Shown piece by piece: positions 52,691 through 64,000 of a stretch of DNA of 64,000 nt. Every line of letters starts with the position of its first letter. Position 1 is the stretch's first letter. The notes under the pieces were generated by a model. That model was not told where the DNA came from and did not search any database. It saw nothing but the letters and a program-made list of their open reading frames with translations. This DNA is from Apodemus sylvaticus (taxonomy: Eukaryota > Chordata > Mammalia > Rodentia > Muridae), in assembly GCF_947179515.1 (NCBI RefSeq), contig NC_067491.1, positions 6,732,027 to 6,796,026 of the forward strand, written 5' to 3'. The position numbers and the translations under genes were made by a program.

Positions 52691-52776
52691 TGTGCTAAGT
52701 ACTTTGTTAATTCCACTCCATGTGCTAAGTACTTTGTTAATCTTACTCTGTGCGAAGTACTTTGTTAAGCACCTAA
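52691..52776. repeat. Three-copy tandem repeat of 28-30 bp
   Basis: TGTGCTAAGTACTTTGTTAA starts at 52691 and 52721, and a TGTGCGAAG variant at 52749. The word resembles the MIR/L2 phrase gtgctaagtacttta, so an ancient repeat may have been locally amplified. Confidence 0.9.
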
Positions 52777-54904
52777 GAAAAATGTACAGACTCTGAAATA
52801 CCAAGAAGTGGGGAATTTTCTAAAGATGGATCAAATAGCTCATTTCTAACCCACCAATCAATACTGACTTCCCCCCAAATGCATTTAAGAGATGGCGGTC
52901 ATCATTTTACAGATCCACATAAAATTTTCAACTTACATGATAAAAATAGAACAATTGTCTGTATTTAGTGTTATAAAATCTTGGACTCTCCCCATCCCTT
53001 TGACCTCAAGGATTCTATGTCAGTGAGAAACAATAGAAAGTCACTAGTAAAAAGAAGCTCCCCCCCCCCCCCCCCCCCGCCCCTGCCCCCAGGAGCATCT
53101 GTGCTTGACTTGGTGGCTTACCTGTTAGAAGCACAGATTTGCTCAAGTTATTGAAAAATAAGTTAATCCTGTTGCAGCTTTCGAAGCCGGTTCCTTATGC
53201 AACCTGAAGAGAACAGAGCTCGAGCATGAAAGCTAATTCTCAGATAATCTCACGGCCACCGCTGCATTTGAAGTGAGCTATCAGATTCTTTCTTATCCCA
53301 CCAGCCAGACGGAACTGTCCTCAGATCATGTGTATCCACTAGAAATGACTGCAGCCGCCATTCATATAGTCCTGCAGGAAGGTTAATCATTTAATATCTA
53401 AAGGCAATCTTGCAGAGCCATGATGTGAGGATTACTACAGACAGCTGTGAGACAATCTGAAGCTCACACAGGCAGACCTAGGTGGGGACCTTGACCACAG
53501 CTCTACAGTGTGGGATTCTCACACAGGTCTTACCCACTGCCAGCTTGAGTGATTCACTGGTATTTCATGCCAGCCTGTTAAACACATTACAGAACTGTGC
53601 TGATGCTGGTCCCTGCTACTCCTGTCTTGCCATCAGCGCCATCTTGAGAACTACAATAATCAATAGTCTCAGACATCCATTGATAATCTTCAGTAACCGA
53701 GGCTTTTTCCTTGGACCAGTGATGTGGAGACGTTTTCAGTCTCTGCTTCAGAGTCTTCTATAACTTAGCTCACTTTATTATGCTTAAGACACTCTGTGAG
53801 GAACAGTCAGGCTACTTTTGTTCTTGTATCTATGTAGTAAAGGTATATAAACAAATATATTGACGAGCGCCATTCATTCATCCTTAAGACAGTCACTACG
53901 AGAAGAAACTAAATCTGAGGTGTTCAGGGCTGACTGGGAGGCAATTGTCAAATCTGAGGGCTGGATGGTGAAGGGTTTGGACTTCTTTCTCAAAGTAATC
54001 ACTTTGAATAGTTTCCCCAAGCCATATAAAAGTTACTCAATTTAACTACCTACTGTTAAGAGGATCCTATAAATACTGAGAGGAGACTTAGGCCAATGAA
54101 CTATCTCAGCGACTTTCACAGCATACTAATTAGCCAGTTTGCCTGGCAAGACTCCCCATTCTAAGACGTAACCGTAAAATACCTTTTAAGCAAATTTTAG
54201 TGAAAATTTTCATCTAGAGCTTTTAGCACCCATGGGCTCTCCTTATCTTTTAAGCATCCACTTATTTTCGAATATAATAATACATGAACGTTAAAGCTAA
54301 TCTCTCCCTCATGACATGTGTTTTGCATCTGTACACAGATCATAAAGTTAATTTCGCTGTGTGGCTCCAACACATTTCTCACTCATTAGAAAACTACTAT
54401 CTGCTTGCTAGGTGCAGGGTTCCAGGTTGCATCTGGTCATCGAGACCCATACCATCTCTTCCTTCTACACATCCCTAGCTTCATAGACAGGGCTTGGTGA
54501 TTAGAGACAATGGGTGTGCACTGCCACTCATTGATGTGTAAACGGGAACAGCCTGTAATGAAATGACTCATAATACTCACATATTTGGGGGGGGGACCAC
54601 CTACAGAGATCTCTGTATATCTTGTTGGTACAGACACTGGCGGTCTTTTGCCTGAATTAACTTACCCAGAATTGTTTTTAGAGAATGACCTTGAAAGATA
54701 GGGATAATATTCCATTATGGGGCAAGGAGCAGGTTTGTGATAACAATAGTAGGTCTTCCTGAGGACAGAGTCAGAGTAGGTTTTCTAGCAGGGCATTATA
54801 AAAGAATCATGATTTGTGAATAAAGGATTCCTTAGCCGTGTATAATATGGGCCTACGCACATTCAGCGTTTGCTCTACTTTGACTCTGTTCCGACTTGAA
54901 TCTG
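52777..54904. other. Unique sequence with a poly-C run
   Basis: C19 at 53060-53078. 53380-53440 (AATATCTAAAGGCAATC ... GAGGATTACTACAG) weakly resembles MIR. 53130-53350 has enhancer-like composition. No gene recognised. Confidence 0.4.
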
Positions 54905-55130
54905 ACATGGGACCCACAGGTTCATGGTTTGAATGCATGGTCTCCACTTGGTGGCATTATTGTGGGAAGTGGGCCTAGCTGGAGGACCCATGTCTTTAGA
55001 AGAGATATATTATCTCTGGTGGTTGCCAGTAGTCTCCCAGTCCCCCACCCTTGGTGGCTTTCCATTCACCAGGAAGGGAACAATGGTCTCTGTCAACATA
55101 AACTTTGAAGCTTATGCTGCCTGTTCTTTT
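54905..55130 (+). mobile_element. MaLR-like LTR fragment
   Basis: GTTCATGGTTTGAATGCATGG, TCCACTTGGTGGCATTATTG, GAAGTGGGCCTAGCTGGAGGA and CATGTCTTTAGAAGAG follow an MT/ORR1-type LTR 5' half. The 3' half is not clear. Confidence 0.6.
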
Positions 55131-55164
55131 TCCCTGACTCAGAAATTCTTCTGCCAGTCAACAG

Positions 55165-55292
55165 AACTGTGGCAAGCTAACTTGCTACTCTAGTATATAG
55201 ATAATGGAACTGTAGTAAGCTAACTTGCTACCTTAGCATATAGACAATGGAATTGTGGCAAGCTAACTTGCTACCTTAACATTTTGACAATG
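55165..55292. repeat. 43-bp tandem repeat, three copies
   Basis: Units start AACTGT/AATTGT at 55165, 55208 and 55251 and share AAGCTAACTTGCTAC and AATGG. AAGCTAACTTGC contains the near-palindrome AAGCTAACTT. Between-unit divergence is low to moderate, so the amplification is fairly recent. Confidence 0.9.
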
Positions 55293-56089
55293 TTTTCAGA
55301 GCTCTCTCAGTTCCTGACACTTCAGTCCTTGCATTCTCAGTTCCTGTGAACACTCTGCCAGCACAGCCAGATTGGCTTGAGAATTACATTGTCTGTTTGT
55401 CTGTCATTTGGGGTCTTGAGTATTTTCATTTTTGCCCATGTAAAATGAAGACCTATGTAGCCAAACACATCGAAATGGCCTCTTTGCCCTTTTCCCAATG
55501 AGCTGGGTTATAAAGCAAACATTTGGAGAGAGAAATAGAATCTCATTATAGTGCAATCACTGCAATGTTCTTGTTCGTTAATGTCCGATTCATTTGTAAC
55601 TTCATCTGCAGTACCATGAGAAAGATTTACCTTTATTCTACTTGGAGGTGGATGCTGACAAATTGACTAAGTTAAATATGGGTTTGTGAAACCAAAGGCA
55701 TGGACAAAATATCAACATATTACTTTGCCTTACTCCTAATGTACAACCGAGGGAAATCAAAGTGAGCTTTTGAGATCAAGAACCAGGATCAATCAGATTC
55801 TAGAAACCAGTGGTCCATGACTCTGGGTGTCTGCTCTTCATCTAAACCTCAGCAAGACTGTTGGTCTTTCTTTGTTTTTCTTTGTGAGTTGACATTTTGT
55901 GCAACAGTTTGGGTTGTCTTGGTATAGACTGCAGAAAAAGATACAGAGGCTTTGGCAGGTTGACAAAAATTGCAGTCTATAGATACTTTGGGCAAAAATG
56001 TGACACTCAGGCAAATAGTCAGAATGGTCAACTGATCAGGATGGGTTTAGTAACTGAACAATGCATGAAATTTAGGAGAATGGACAACT
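55293..56089. other. Unique sequence, nothing recognised
   Basis: Non-coding. Plus strand 55900-56000 reads GAAAAAGATACAGAGGC; no element named. Confidence 0.4.
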
Positions 56090-56216
56090 CCAACATCAGA
56101 TCTGTAAGCTTAGCATTCAGGAGGCCAAGGAAAGAGCCAACCTGGGCTACTTATTAATTCCATACCAGTCCTGCTATCCTGCTATATACAGAGTCATGAG
56201 ACCCTGTCTTGTAAAA

Positions 56217-56218
<2 letters not shown>
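56090..56218 (+). mobile_element. B1-like SINE (PB1/B4-type, diverged)
   Basis: TCTGTAAGCTTAGCATTCAGGAGGCC, GAGCCAACCTGGGCTAC and GTCATGAGACCCTGTCTTGT follow the B1/PB1 body in order. Its tail has been replaced by the TG/AG microsatellite. Confidence 0.7.

Positions 56219-56301
<83 letters not shown>
56219..56301. repeat. (TG)n-(AG)n microsatellite
   Basis: About 19 TG units (56221-56259) followed by about 20 AG units, sitting at the 3' tail of a B1-like SINE. Confidence 0.97.
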
Positions 56302-56303
<2 letters not shown>

Positions 56304-57489
56304 GTTTAGACCAACGAAGAAAGACATGGAAGTATGGGTGAAAGCAGAGGGTACCAACATCATTTGCTTTTTATTGCAACTAATAGTCCACAGTGGAGAG
56401 AGGAAAAGATGGACAAGATTCCAATTTGCACTTCCAATCAGGGCAGAAGATACTGTTTTCTGAAGGAACCCTACAACTGATTGATCTAGAGACTGCCCAG
56501 CTACTGATTTCCTAAAATGGTGACCTTGTTCTCAAATGCAGTGAAGATGAAACAGGCATCTAGCCAAAGACCCTCAACCAGAAGAAGACCACAGCAGGGG
56601 GTCTATAGAACTCTGCACCCACACCTAACCCTTCACGTTTACTCAAGTTTCCAGGTCTTCTGTGTGAGTCTAAGAAGTGAATTCTCCTTACATCCTGCAG
56701 CGAAGCAGCCTCAAGCCCCTTACTCTAAGAACTCTTGAGTTCTAAGGACTCAAGAATTGGAAGAGAATCCAATTCCTTCTGGAGAGGCTATACAGCTGGC
56801 TCTTAGCCCTTCAGCTCCAAGAGATGAGAGAGAGAAAACCAACAGAAACAAACAAAAAGGAAAGATCTAGAACTAGAGAGAGAACGAGAATGGTAAAACC
56901 AGAGTTATGGAGGAAGCAGATATGAGCCTGCTCAGGTCACTACCTACTCTGTTCTCGAGTACGATGACCTAAGTGGATGTCCTTGACTTCCCACTAGGCA
57001 CTCTAATTTTGTGTGCAGTAGCTAAATCTTCATTTCCTTCCACAAGACAGTACTCAGTCCAATGATACACCAGAGAGTGTTCTGTCCTATTTAAAGGAAA
57101 ATACAAGTCATTAAATGATGAGATTGTCATAGTTGCTCTGTCTTGTATATGCTTTTAGGAAACCTTACAGTCTTCTTCATTGCTTCTGTATATCCATTTA
57201 GGCCAAGGAATGGAGCAGCTCATATTCCCAAGGGTTTTCATAAACACCACTTGCCTATTTACTTCCAAAGTAGGTCAGAACAACACCTCAGTTTGATCTA
57301 TACTTGGACACGATTCCATCTGCATTATGTAACCACAGTGTGACTTTATACGGAACATTCTTGGCTCCTTATGGCACAAAGAAGGAACTGTTAATTCTAT
57401 TGTGTTTTTACGGAGAGATCAACCTTCACCTCACCACACATCTCTTTCCTCTGTGTTCTCTTAAATTAGTGACTTGATGTTTACAGGAA
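56302..57489. other. Unique sequence, nothing recognised
   Basis: Non-coding DNA; short frames without domains. Confidence 0.4.
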
Positions 57490-57795
57490 ATAATTTCCTC
57501 CTCCTCTTCTATTTCTCCTCTTCTATTCCTCCTCATTCTCTTCTCCTCCTCTCCCTCTTTCTTGTTCTCTTCCTTCTCCTTGTTCTCTTCTTTCTCCTCC
57601 TCTTCCTCCATATTCTCTTTCTCCTCCTTCTCTTCCTCTTCTCCTCCTTCCCATCTTCCTTCTCTTCCTTCTCCTTATTCTTTTCCTCCTCTTCTTCCTC
57701 CTTGTTCTCTTTCTCCTTCTTCTATTCCTCCTCTTCTCCTTCTTCCCATCCTCCTCTTCCTCCTCCTTGTTCTCTTCCCCCGCCTCCTCCTCCCA
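57490..57795. repeat. Polypyrimidine (CTC/CTT)n tract
   Basis: About 300 bp of TCC, TTC and CTCTT units. On the other strand it is a GAA/GGA-rich tract like those at 12 to 13 kb, but far less regular. Confidence 0.95.
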
Positions 57796-59394
57796 TCGGC
57801 CAGGCTTCCTTCATTGACCTGATCTAATGCACATCTCACCACTGCCAGCTTCTGCTTCTGCCTGTAGCATCCCTTGGAACATATGAACTTCCATCTGAAT
57901 CTTCATAGATGGAGAAGCGTTACTGCAATTCTTGTCATTTCCCAAGGCTTCATGAACATAATATGATCACGAGATTATGTCTTGGCAAGGTCCATACCTA
58001 CAGGAGTTAGGAAACCTGAGAACATCAGTTAAAACATGTGTGACCATGCAACAGTTTAAAAATTGTTAATTCCATAGATGGTAATATTGTCCTATGAAGA
58101 TCTAATGTTTCCAGGATCCATTATACATTAGGAGGGATGTCTAACTTTTTGACCTCATGATACTTACATATAAACATGCTGGGTTTTCCTCATTCATATC
58201 TGTCCTGATGTGGGTTGCAGGCTGGGCACGTCTATAACTATTTCTCACCCTTGACCCCTTACTGCAATCATGAGTGATGTATTGCAAAAACTGTTGCTTC
58301 TTTCGTCTCAACCTTGAACAACTTCATATCTAGGGATATGACTGAAATACTGATACATTTTGAAGAGTGTGGAAAAATCACTGATAGAAACATAATCTGT
58401 TGCAGTTTTAAATTGTGACATGGGTTAAGTAACCTATTAGAGGATCTGGATTGAGAAAGGAAAGAGAGAGAGGTAGGCAGGAGACTCATGATGGCAGCTC
58501 TTCTGGGGTCCCACAAATATATGTACACACATACACACACACACATGAATATATATGTACATCCTCCATCTTCCACTCATTAAATTATGAACTAGATCTT
58601 ACTTGGAATAAGTCTTAAACAAAGAAGAGAACAGTGCCTTAAGCTTCTCATATTCTAAAAACTCACAGGAGACCTCAGTAGCCCCCAAGAGCCCCAGTCA
58701 CTAAGAAATCCCAGGTCCATGAAGGATTGGTCGATTTGAGCAGCCAGGCCTCCATGCTTCTTAATTTACCATAGGAGGAGAAAAGAAAATCAAAACCCAA
58801 ATGACGTAGAGTTCAGCAGCCAATGGAATGTGTTGGAAAACATTGTGAGGTGAATGAAAGATCCCTGACCTTACCTGCCCTAAAAGTTTCCCTTTATGCT
58901 TAATAAAGTTTCCGTGCTTAAAGAAAATGGCTGTAGCGCCCCATGTACTGAAACAAACAACACACAACCCTGCTGAATATTCACTGGAGATCTTCAAGTC
59001 TTCCCTTAGAGGAGCAGCAATATTGTGAGTTTCCTGGGGTTGGCTCTGAAACCAGGCCTTGTTCTCATTCTTACCAACAGAACAATCTTCTGGTGAGGTT
59101 CACATCTTTCTCATGTTGAGTGAAAAACCACATAGACCCCTTTCTCCATCTCAGGTCCCCTAAACCAGGGCCCTGTCCATCAAAAAGCCTGTGCACAGAT
59201 TTCAAGTGACTTGCTGTGACTCTGTCAACATGACCCTTGCATAAGTTAGAAGCTCTCCCCACACACTTGTAGAAAAGATGCAATCATCTCTCACTCTTCT
59301 TTTCCAAGACAAACAGCCCAGGGGTTGCAAAACTGCTGCCTGCTCCACCTCGGGCCTGGATGCTCCTGAGTAGTCTGGCAGACTTAGCTGCTAT
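57796..59394. other. Mostly unique sequence
   Basis: No gene recognised. 58860-58930 (CTTACCTGCCCTAAAAG ... TTAATAAAGTTTCC) has an LTR-like polyadenylation region, but I cannot name a family. 58517-58545 is a short CA/TA tract. Confidence 0.4.
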
Positions 59395-59689
59395 AGGCCA
59401 TAATTGAGGAAAACATTGATTAATTGATCTGTGACTAGCTCATAAGGCACTCTGTGGCGACAGGGGATATGTGCTATGCAGACCAGCTTTTAATTATTGT
59501 TATTTAGGCCCCTGTCACATGGAATAGGTGACAAGGCAGTATTATCATTGATCTGTGACATAAAAAGAAACAGTTCACGTTTCCTGCTGCAGATTTATAA
59601 ATAGTTAAAGTGTTTACGCTGGAGGCGCTGAATGAATCTCTGCCCGCTGAGGCTTTGACCTATGCACAATGCAAATCGTGCTAATAGCT
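59395..59689. other. Candidate conserved non-coding element
   Basis: Repeat-free, balanced sequence with ATTGATTAATTGATC, CTTTTAATTATTG, GTGACATAAA, TTTATAAATAG and GGAGGCGCTG. Such word mixtures are common in developmental enhancers. This is an inference from texture only. Confidence 0.35.
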
Positions 59690-59815
59690 CGAATTTGTGC
59701 AAAGCATTGCAGTTTACCAACCATTTCTTATGCCTTGTCTCATTGGAACCTCACAACAAATCAGGAAGGCTGGGGATGTCTTATGATTCCCATTTTTACA
59801 AGCAATAAGGCTTAC
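59690..59815 (-). mobile_element. MIR/MIR3 SINE relic
   Basis: GTGCAAAGCATTGCAG, TGTCTCATTGGAACCTCACAAC, GGCTGGGGATGTC and ATTCCCATTTTTACAAGC match the reversed MIR end (ctcatttaatcctcacaacaa ... tattatccccattttacag). Confidence 0.55.
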
Positions 59816-60366
59816 GAGGGTTTTCCCTCTCCAAGTAATGTACATGATTCTAGCTTGCAGGGTATGGAAAACAAAAGAGACATTGAAATTATTTAGTGAA
59901 TTCTGGCTGGCCAAGCATATTTAAAGCATTAATCACTACTCCGAGCCACACCATACTCCACCAGTGCTAGGTCTTACCATTAAATGTGCTGAAACAGAAC
60001 CATTAAATAATGGGAAATACTATGAGGATTTGAGTGTGCTAAAAGGCCTTCTCACCTTCAGTTTGATTACTGTATACAGGGAAAGCTCAAGATAATAACC
60101 CATTAACCAGAGTTATTAAGGCTTTCCCACTGTATTTACAAAACTCGAGGAATAAATATTGCTATTGACATAGAATCAGGGCGAAATCAGTGCAGATCCA
60201 CAACTCTCAGAGAAATAGAGGTTGAGTACAGAATATTATTAATATTGAAACAATGTATGCTGTGCAATCAGAGGATTGCTGAGTCTGCCTGTGTGCCCAG
60301 ATGTGTGCCAAGTGCGGTGGAAGTTTAAAACCAGTGTCTCGCCAATATGCTTTATAATTCACTTAG
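59816..60366. other. Unique sequence, possible conserved element
   Basis: Repeat-free, AT-leaning DNA with CATTAATCAC, CCATTAAATAATGG and ATATTATTAATATTG words. No gene recognised. Confidence 0.35.
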
Positions 60367-60379
60367 GTTGTTCATTATC

Positions 60380-60416
60380 GTTTTTTTTTTTGTTTTGTTT
60401 TGTTTTGTTTGTTTTG

Positions 60417-60447
<31 letters not shown>

Positions 60448-60583
60448 TGAGCCAGGGTTTCTCTGTGTAGCCTTGGCTGTCCTGAACTCACTCTGTAGAC
60501 CAGGCTGGCTTCGAACTCAGAAATCCTCCTGCTTCTGCCTCCCAAGTACAGGGATTAAAGGCAGGAGCTACCACAGCCCTGCA
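60380..60583 (-). mobile_element. B1 SINE with target duplication
   Basis: Reversed B1: a (TTTTG)n tail (60381-60447), then AGGGTTTCTCTGTGTAGCC, CTGTAGACCAGGCTGGCTTCG, GCTTCTGCCTCCCAAG and GGGATTAAAGGC. GTTGTTCATTATC (60367-60379) and GTTGTTCACTATC (60584-60596) form a 13-bp target duplication with one change, so both boundaries are certain. Confidence 0.95.
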
Positions 60584-62557
60584 GTTGTTCACTATCTTAA
60601 TCTTCGAAGGCCCCGCCCCTTACTGAGAAGCCAGTATTGGCTGCCCTTGCTGTCAGTAAAGGTGAAGGCCAATAGAAATAAAGGCAGCCCTTCCCCTCCC
60701 CTGCTGTTTTCCCCAGACTAATGTATCAGGGTGTCACAGCAGGAACAAAAGCTGGGTCAGTAGGAATGAGTGCTAAGAAAGCAATATTTTCATCCCTTTG
60801 AGTGTCTCTCTGCAAGCCAATGTGGCAACCGCCCCCCTTCAAAGAAAGGTCAGGGAGAGGCATGCGGCTGGGTTTGTTTAGGGTTTATCTTATCTCTCTG
60901 TGATAAATGGGGCCATTGACCCAAGTCTCATAACCGAGGTGCTTCACAGCTTACTAAATTGCAGCCACGGTGTCGGAGATGATTATAATGATTTGTTTCC
61001 GTCTGCGCCCTTCCCATTGAATTAGCTGCAGAATGTCATGGACAAGCCTGCTTTCTGGAGGATCCACATTGTCTCCATTAGAAAAATGTGTGGAGAGTGC
61101 TTTCTGCGGAAATCAGAAAAGATGCATTGTGGGGTCATTCAGAAATACAAGTTACCGTTTTGATGGGAGGAGGGAAGAAAGAATCTGAGACCAGGAAGCG
61201 AGATCTGAGAAGGTTGGGATGTCCAGGCTGCCCATCGAGTCAAGGGTAGATAGCAGAGTGATTACAGTTTGAATTCCCCTGAGAACAACTGAGACATGAA
61301 AGTCCCAGGGTGGACAGTGAGAGTGTCAATAGAGTGTCAATACCAACAGGTGTCATCCAGTAGCTCTTATCTAAAACAGAAGATTCTGCCTGGAATGCTC
61401 GCATTCCTCTGCCCAGGACCTCTGCCTCATTCACCCAAAGAACTTTCAACATCCTTACCAGAAACTTTGAGGAGTCCTGCCTGAAACACCACTTGTTACC
61501 AGGAAAATCAGGTCCCCCGTTGGAGTCTCAGTCTCATTAATGAAAACAAAATTAAGGAGGAACTCCTGGTGGGGTGGACGCTTCAGGACAATTGTATTAG
61601 TGTTTGAAAGGGGAAAATCCCACAGTAGGCAAGCTATAAATCTCAAAAACTTCCTACAGGGAGAGACTGGAGAAGAGAAGGCGCAAGCTGGTTTGGGTTA
61701 GGCTGGTGTGGAGGTCAGTCATATTGTGGATAGTAACAGCAAGGTAGGGAGGTGGGGAGTGGAGGGGGGATCCTTAAAAGAAAATAGTGAAGGCCAATAT
61801 ATTAGGGAAAGCACGCTTAGAGCAGGAGTTGGGCGAAGGGAGAGGGAAACTGAAACTTGTGGGAATAATTTGGAAAAGCAGCCAATATGCAGAACAACAA
61901 ATCTCTGTTCTGTAAGAGATAGCGGCAGGATGGATGATACATCATCTCAAGGGGAAAATATCCCTCCTATGTCTTTCACATATCTTACAGTCTACCTCTC
62001 TAGGGTGTTCTTGGTCCCTTAGGGAGCTATTGACCCACCCAACAGAGATGGAACATTTGACCCAGGCCTGAGATTTCATTTTCTTGACCAGAAGGAAGTA
62101 GTTTTCCTTTAATGGGCCCTTTTACAATAACATTGTAACATCTGTAACATTGGCTGTGTCTGGCAGGGGGTCCTCATCTCCTTTCCTAGCCCAGGTCTTC
62201 CATCGTTCTTCAAGGAGTTTGTAGGTTTTTCCTGCTCTTTAGCCTTTGTTCCTGTTAGTGCTAAATAATGTGTGTAGTTTAGTGACAGGCAGAAACTAGA
62301 TCGTCAGCTGGGAATGCACTGGTGTGTCCTCGTGACCGGTGGGGAGAATTTGAAAAGCTGTGGGAACACAGAGAGTGGACCTCCATCATTCCAACCGGAG
62401 GCAGCAGATTGGAGTCGTGACAGCCATGAGTAGAGACCTGCAATTTATGGTGGAAAAACCACGTGGAAATGGAAAGGTTCCCAAGATGGCCTAATAAACT
62501 TTCCTGCTGGCAACCGTTATAGAGACTGGAGTGAGACCTGGAGCTAGCAAGAGCTCA

Positions 62558-62578
62558 GGGGGTGGGGTTGGGGGTGGG
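62558..62578 (+). other. Candidate G-quadruplex motif
   Basis: GGGGG-T-GGGG-TT-GGGGG-T-GGG fits a short-loop G4. Confidence 0.7.
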
Positions 62579-63720
62579 CCAACCTTATAAGAAGAAAGCA
62601 GTGCTGACATCCACACACGAGGCTGTGTTCCAGAACACACATCATATCCTCCTGAGGCTCATGGGAAAGTTAGCCTAACTCATCACAGATTTACAGGACA
62701 AAGTGTAGGATGCTGGGTAGCTGAAAAGTCCTGGCCAGGTGTCCCTAAAAGGCTGAAGGTTTAATGACTTTAAAACAACCTATCTAACTTTAGGACTTTC
62801 TATTTAACCATATCAGGTAAGACATGCAGTATTTATATATAGAGAGAGTACAAGAAGAAACGGGACAATTGAAAGATGCTAGATATATAACGTGTATTTC
62901 GTTATATACGATTCAAGTATTACAAGTCAAATATATGCTGATGAAATTGAGGTTTTCAACAAGATCTAAAGTAGTTTAATGGAGAGAAGATACATTTTTC
63001 TCTAATAAATGCTCTATAAAACCTAGATAAACATATGGGGAAATTCTCCTTAATTTCTATTACATATTATAAAAGAATTTGAGGTAGACTTGTAGCTCAA
63101 AACATAAATTCTCAACTCTAGCGCTTTTAGGAGAAACTATGTGAGAATATCTTTGTAGACTTAAGAACAAGGAAAGATAGATGGACCATTTATTTACTGG
63201 TGTTGATTGGTATTGGTTGGTATTGATTGGTACTGATCAACATATCCTTATTTCTACCCAATGATTCAGAATTTCTTCATTTTACACTTGACTTGATGCC
63301 CAATGAGTAGATTTATGATCTAGAGCCCTCTAACGTTCTTTTGACTTTGAGTGTTTCCTTGTTTCCTGAAATACAAAGATGTCCTGGTTGTTTCATGTTT
63401 GCTACCCTTCGCTCTCCCTTTGTGTATGGAGCGATGCTTCTTTTCAGTGGGGAGATTAAGGGGGAAAAGCTCTGGGCTCTCAGTTTGCTCAGAATGGACA
63501 GCCATACTTGATGTTGACGTTGTGCTCTATGGAGCGAGGGATGTTAAGCCCTGGTGGGGTCTACCTGACAGAGCTCTGCTGCATCCAGCTTCATTCAGAA
63601 CAACTTTCTCCCTCAAAGGGGCTGATAGCTAAAAGAGGGCTAGAGAAATCTGAAAATGAGAAGAACCATAGAATAAATAGATTTCAGCACTTGATGTATA
63701 AGCTTCTAGTTGCCTTGTGA

Positions 63721-63736
63721 GTCTAGAGGGGGCGCT
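63721..63736 (+). promoter_or_regulatory. CTCF-like core
   Basis: TAGAGGGGGCGCTG contains the strong half AGGGGGCGC, but the upstream half (CCASY) is poor. Confidence 0.3.
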
Positions 63737-63800
63737 GTTTTTCAGGAAGGAGAACCTTGAGATGGAAGCCATGCTGTGGTTAAGGGTTGGAGGGAGTGCA

Positions 63801-63814
63801 GTGCCCTCTGGAGA
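63801..63814 (-). promoter_or_regulatory. Candidate CTCF motif
   Basis: On the minus strand TCTCCAGAGGGCAC matches 12 of 14 core positions, with an intact AGAGGGCAC half. Confidence 0.4.
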
Positions 63815-64000
63815 CTGGGCTGGTGGACAGACGATTTGGAAGGTTAGACTGGTGATGAGCTTAATTCGAATGGAAAGCCAGCTCACGTTGTCCCTAAGCA
63901 GACAGTTCATCTTGCCCTGTCATCCCGTCCTTCGTGGAGAGGAAAGATGGCCACTAAGAGAGTAGCCACTAGAGGGGTGGGTTGTTCTGTCCTCATCTCT

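Larger units (their letters stand above)
60597..64000. other. Unique non-coding sequence to the window end
   Basis: About 3.4 kb with no gene or clear repeat. 60880-61170 looks like a conserved element (GATAAATGGGGCCATTGACC, GATTATAATGATTTG). 63200-63238 repeats GATTGGTA/TATTGGTT words. 61240-62700 has scattered purine-rich stretches only. Confidence 0.4.

Noticed and set aside
52337..52796. Overlapping plus-strand frames of 98 to 141 codons rich in S, P, F and L
   Set aside because: All three frames are open because the sequence is a C/T-only tract.

Overview
This window reads as mouse-like (murine rodent) chromosomal DNA from a gene-poor region. The evidence is its repeats: B1, B2, B3 and B4-type SINEs, L1 3' ends of the Mus/Lx type, many MaLR (ORR1/MT/MLT1-like) LTRs, two other ERV solo LTRs, and long uninterrupted microsatellites. 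Rat-type ID tails are absent. I find no intact protein-coding gene, no rRNA or tRNA gene and no CRISPR array. The long open reading frames are either low-complexity translations (GAA/GGA, TG/TATG, CT tracts) or lie inside repeats. No bacterial-style system is present, and nothing here makes a convincing undescribed molecular system.

Layout. 1-12 kb: an L1 3' end with a B1 relic, an old LTR, L2/MIR fragments, a 370-bp TG/TATG tract, mostly unique AT-rich DNA, then two MLT1-like LTRs. 12-16 kb: two polypurine GAA/GGA tracts in opposite block order flank a fragment that looks like a processed copy of the 5' end of an Arhgap17/Arhgap44-type mRNA; then about 2.7 kb of CpG-containing unique DNA. 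16-27 kb: dense LTRs, including an ORR1-like LTR that splits an older SINE, an ERV1-type solo LTR with a 4-bp target duplication, an ERVK-type solo LTR with a perfect 6-bp target duplication, and an ORR1-like LTR with its primer-binding site followed by an inverted partial LTR. 27-37 kb: two B3 SINEs, a striking 20 x 31-bp minisatellite, GACA/GAGA, GGA and GATA-type tracts, Tigger-like and other DNA-transposon relics, and an old L1 3' end. 37-41.7 kb: a fossil L1 in reverse orientation, interrupted by a MaLR element that keeps both LTRs and by a separate solo LTR. 42-64 kb: mostly unique non-coding DNA with a few SINEs, an MLT1 LTR, polypyrimidine tracts, a small CpG cluster holding a perfect NRF1 motif, several CTCF-like motifs and stretches that resemble conserved non-coding DNA.

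How parts relate. No genes act together here. The readable history is of layered insertions, and any function is probably regulatory (CTCF/YY1-like sites, the NRF1/CpG cluster, LTR promoters, candidate conserved elements). Repeat family names come from remembered consensus patterns, not a database search; subfamily names are tentative. Motif calls are by-eye matches to published consensuses.
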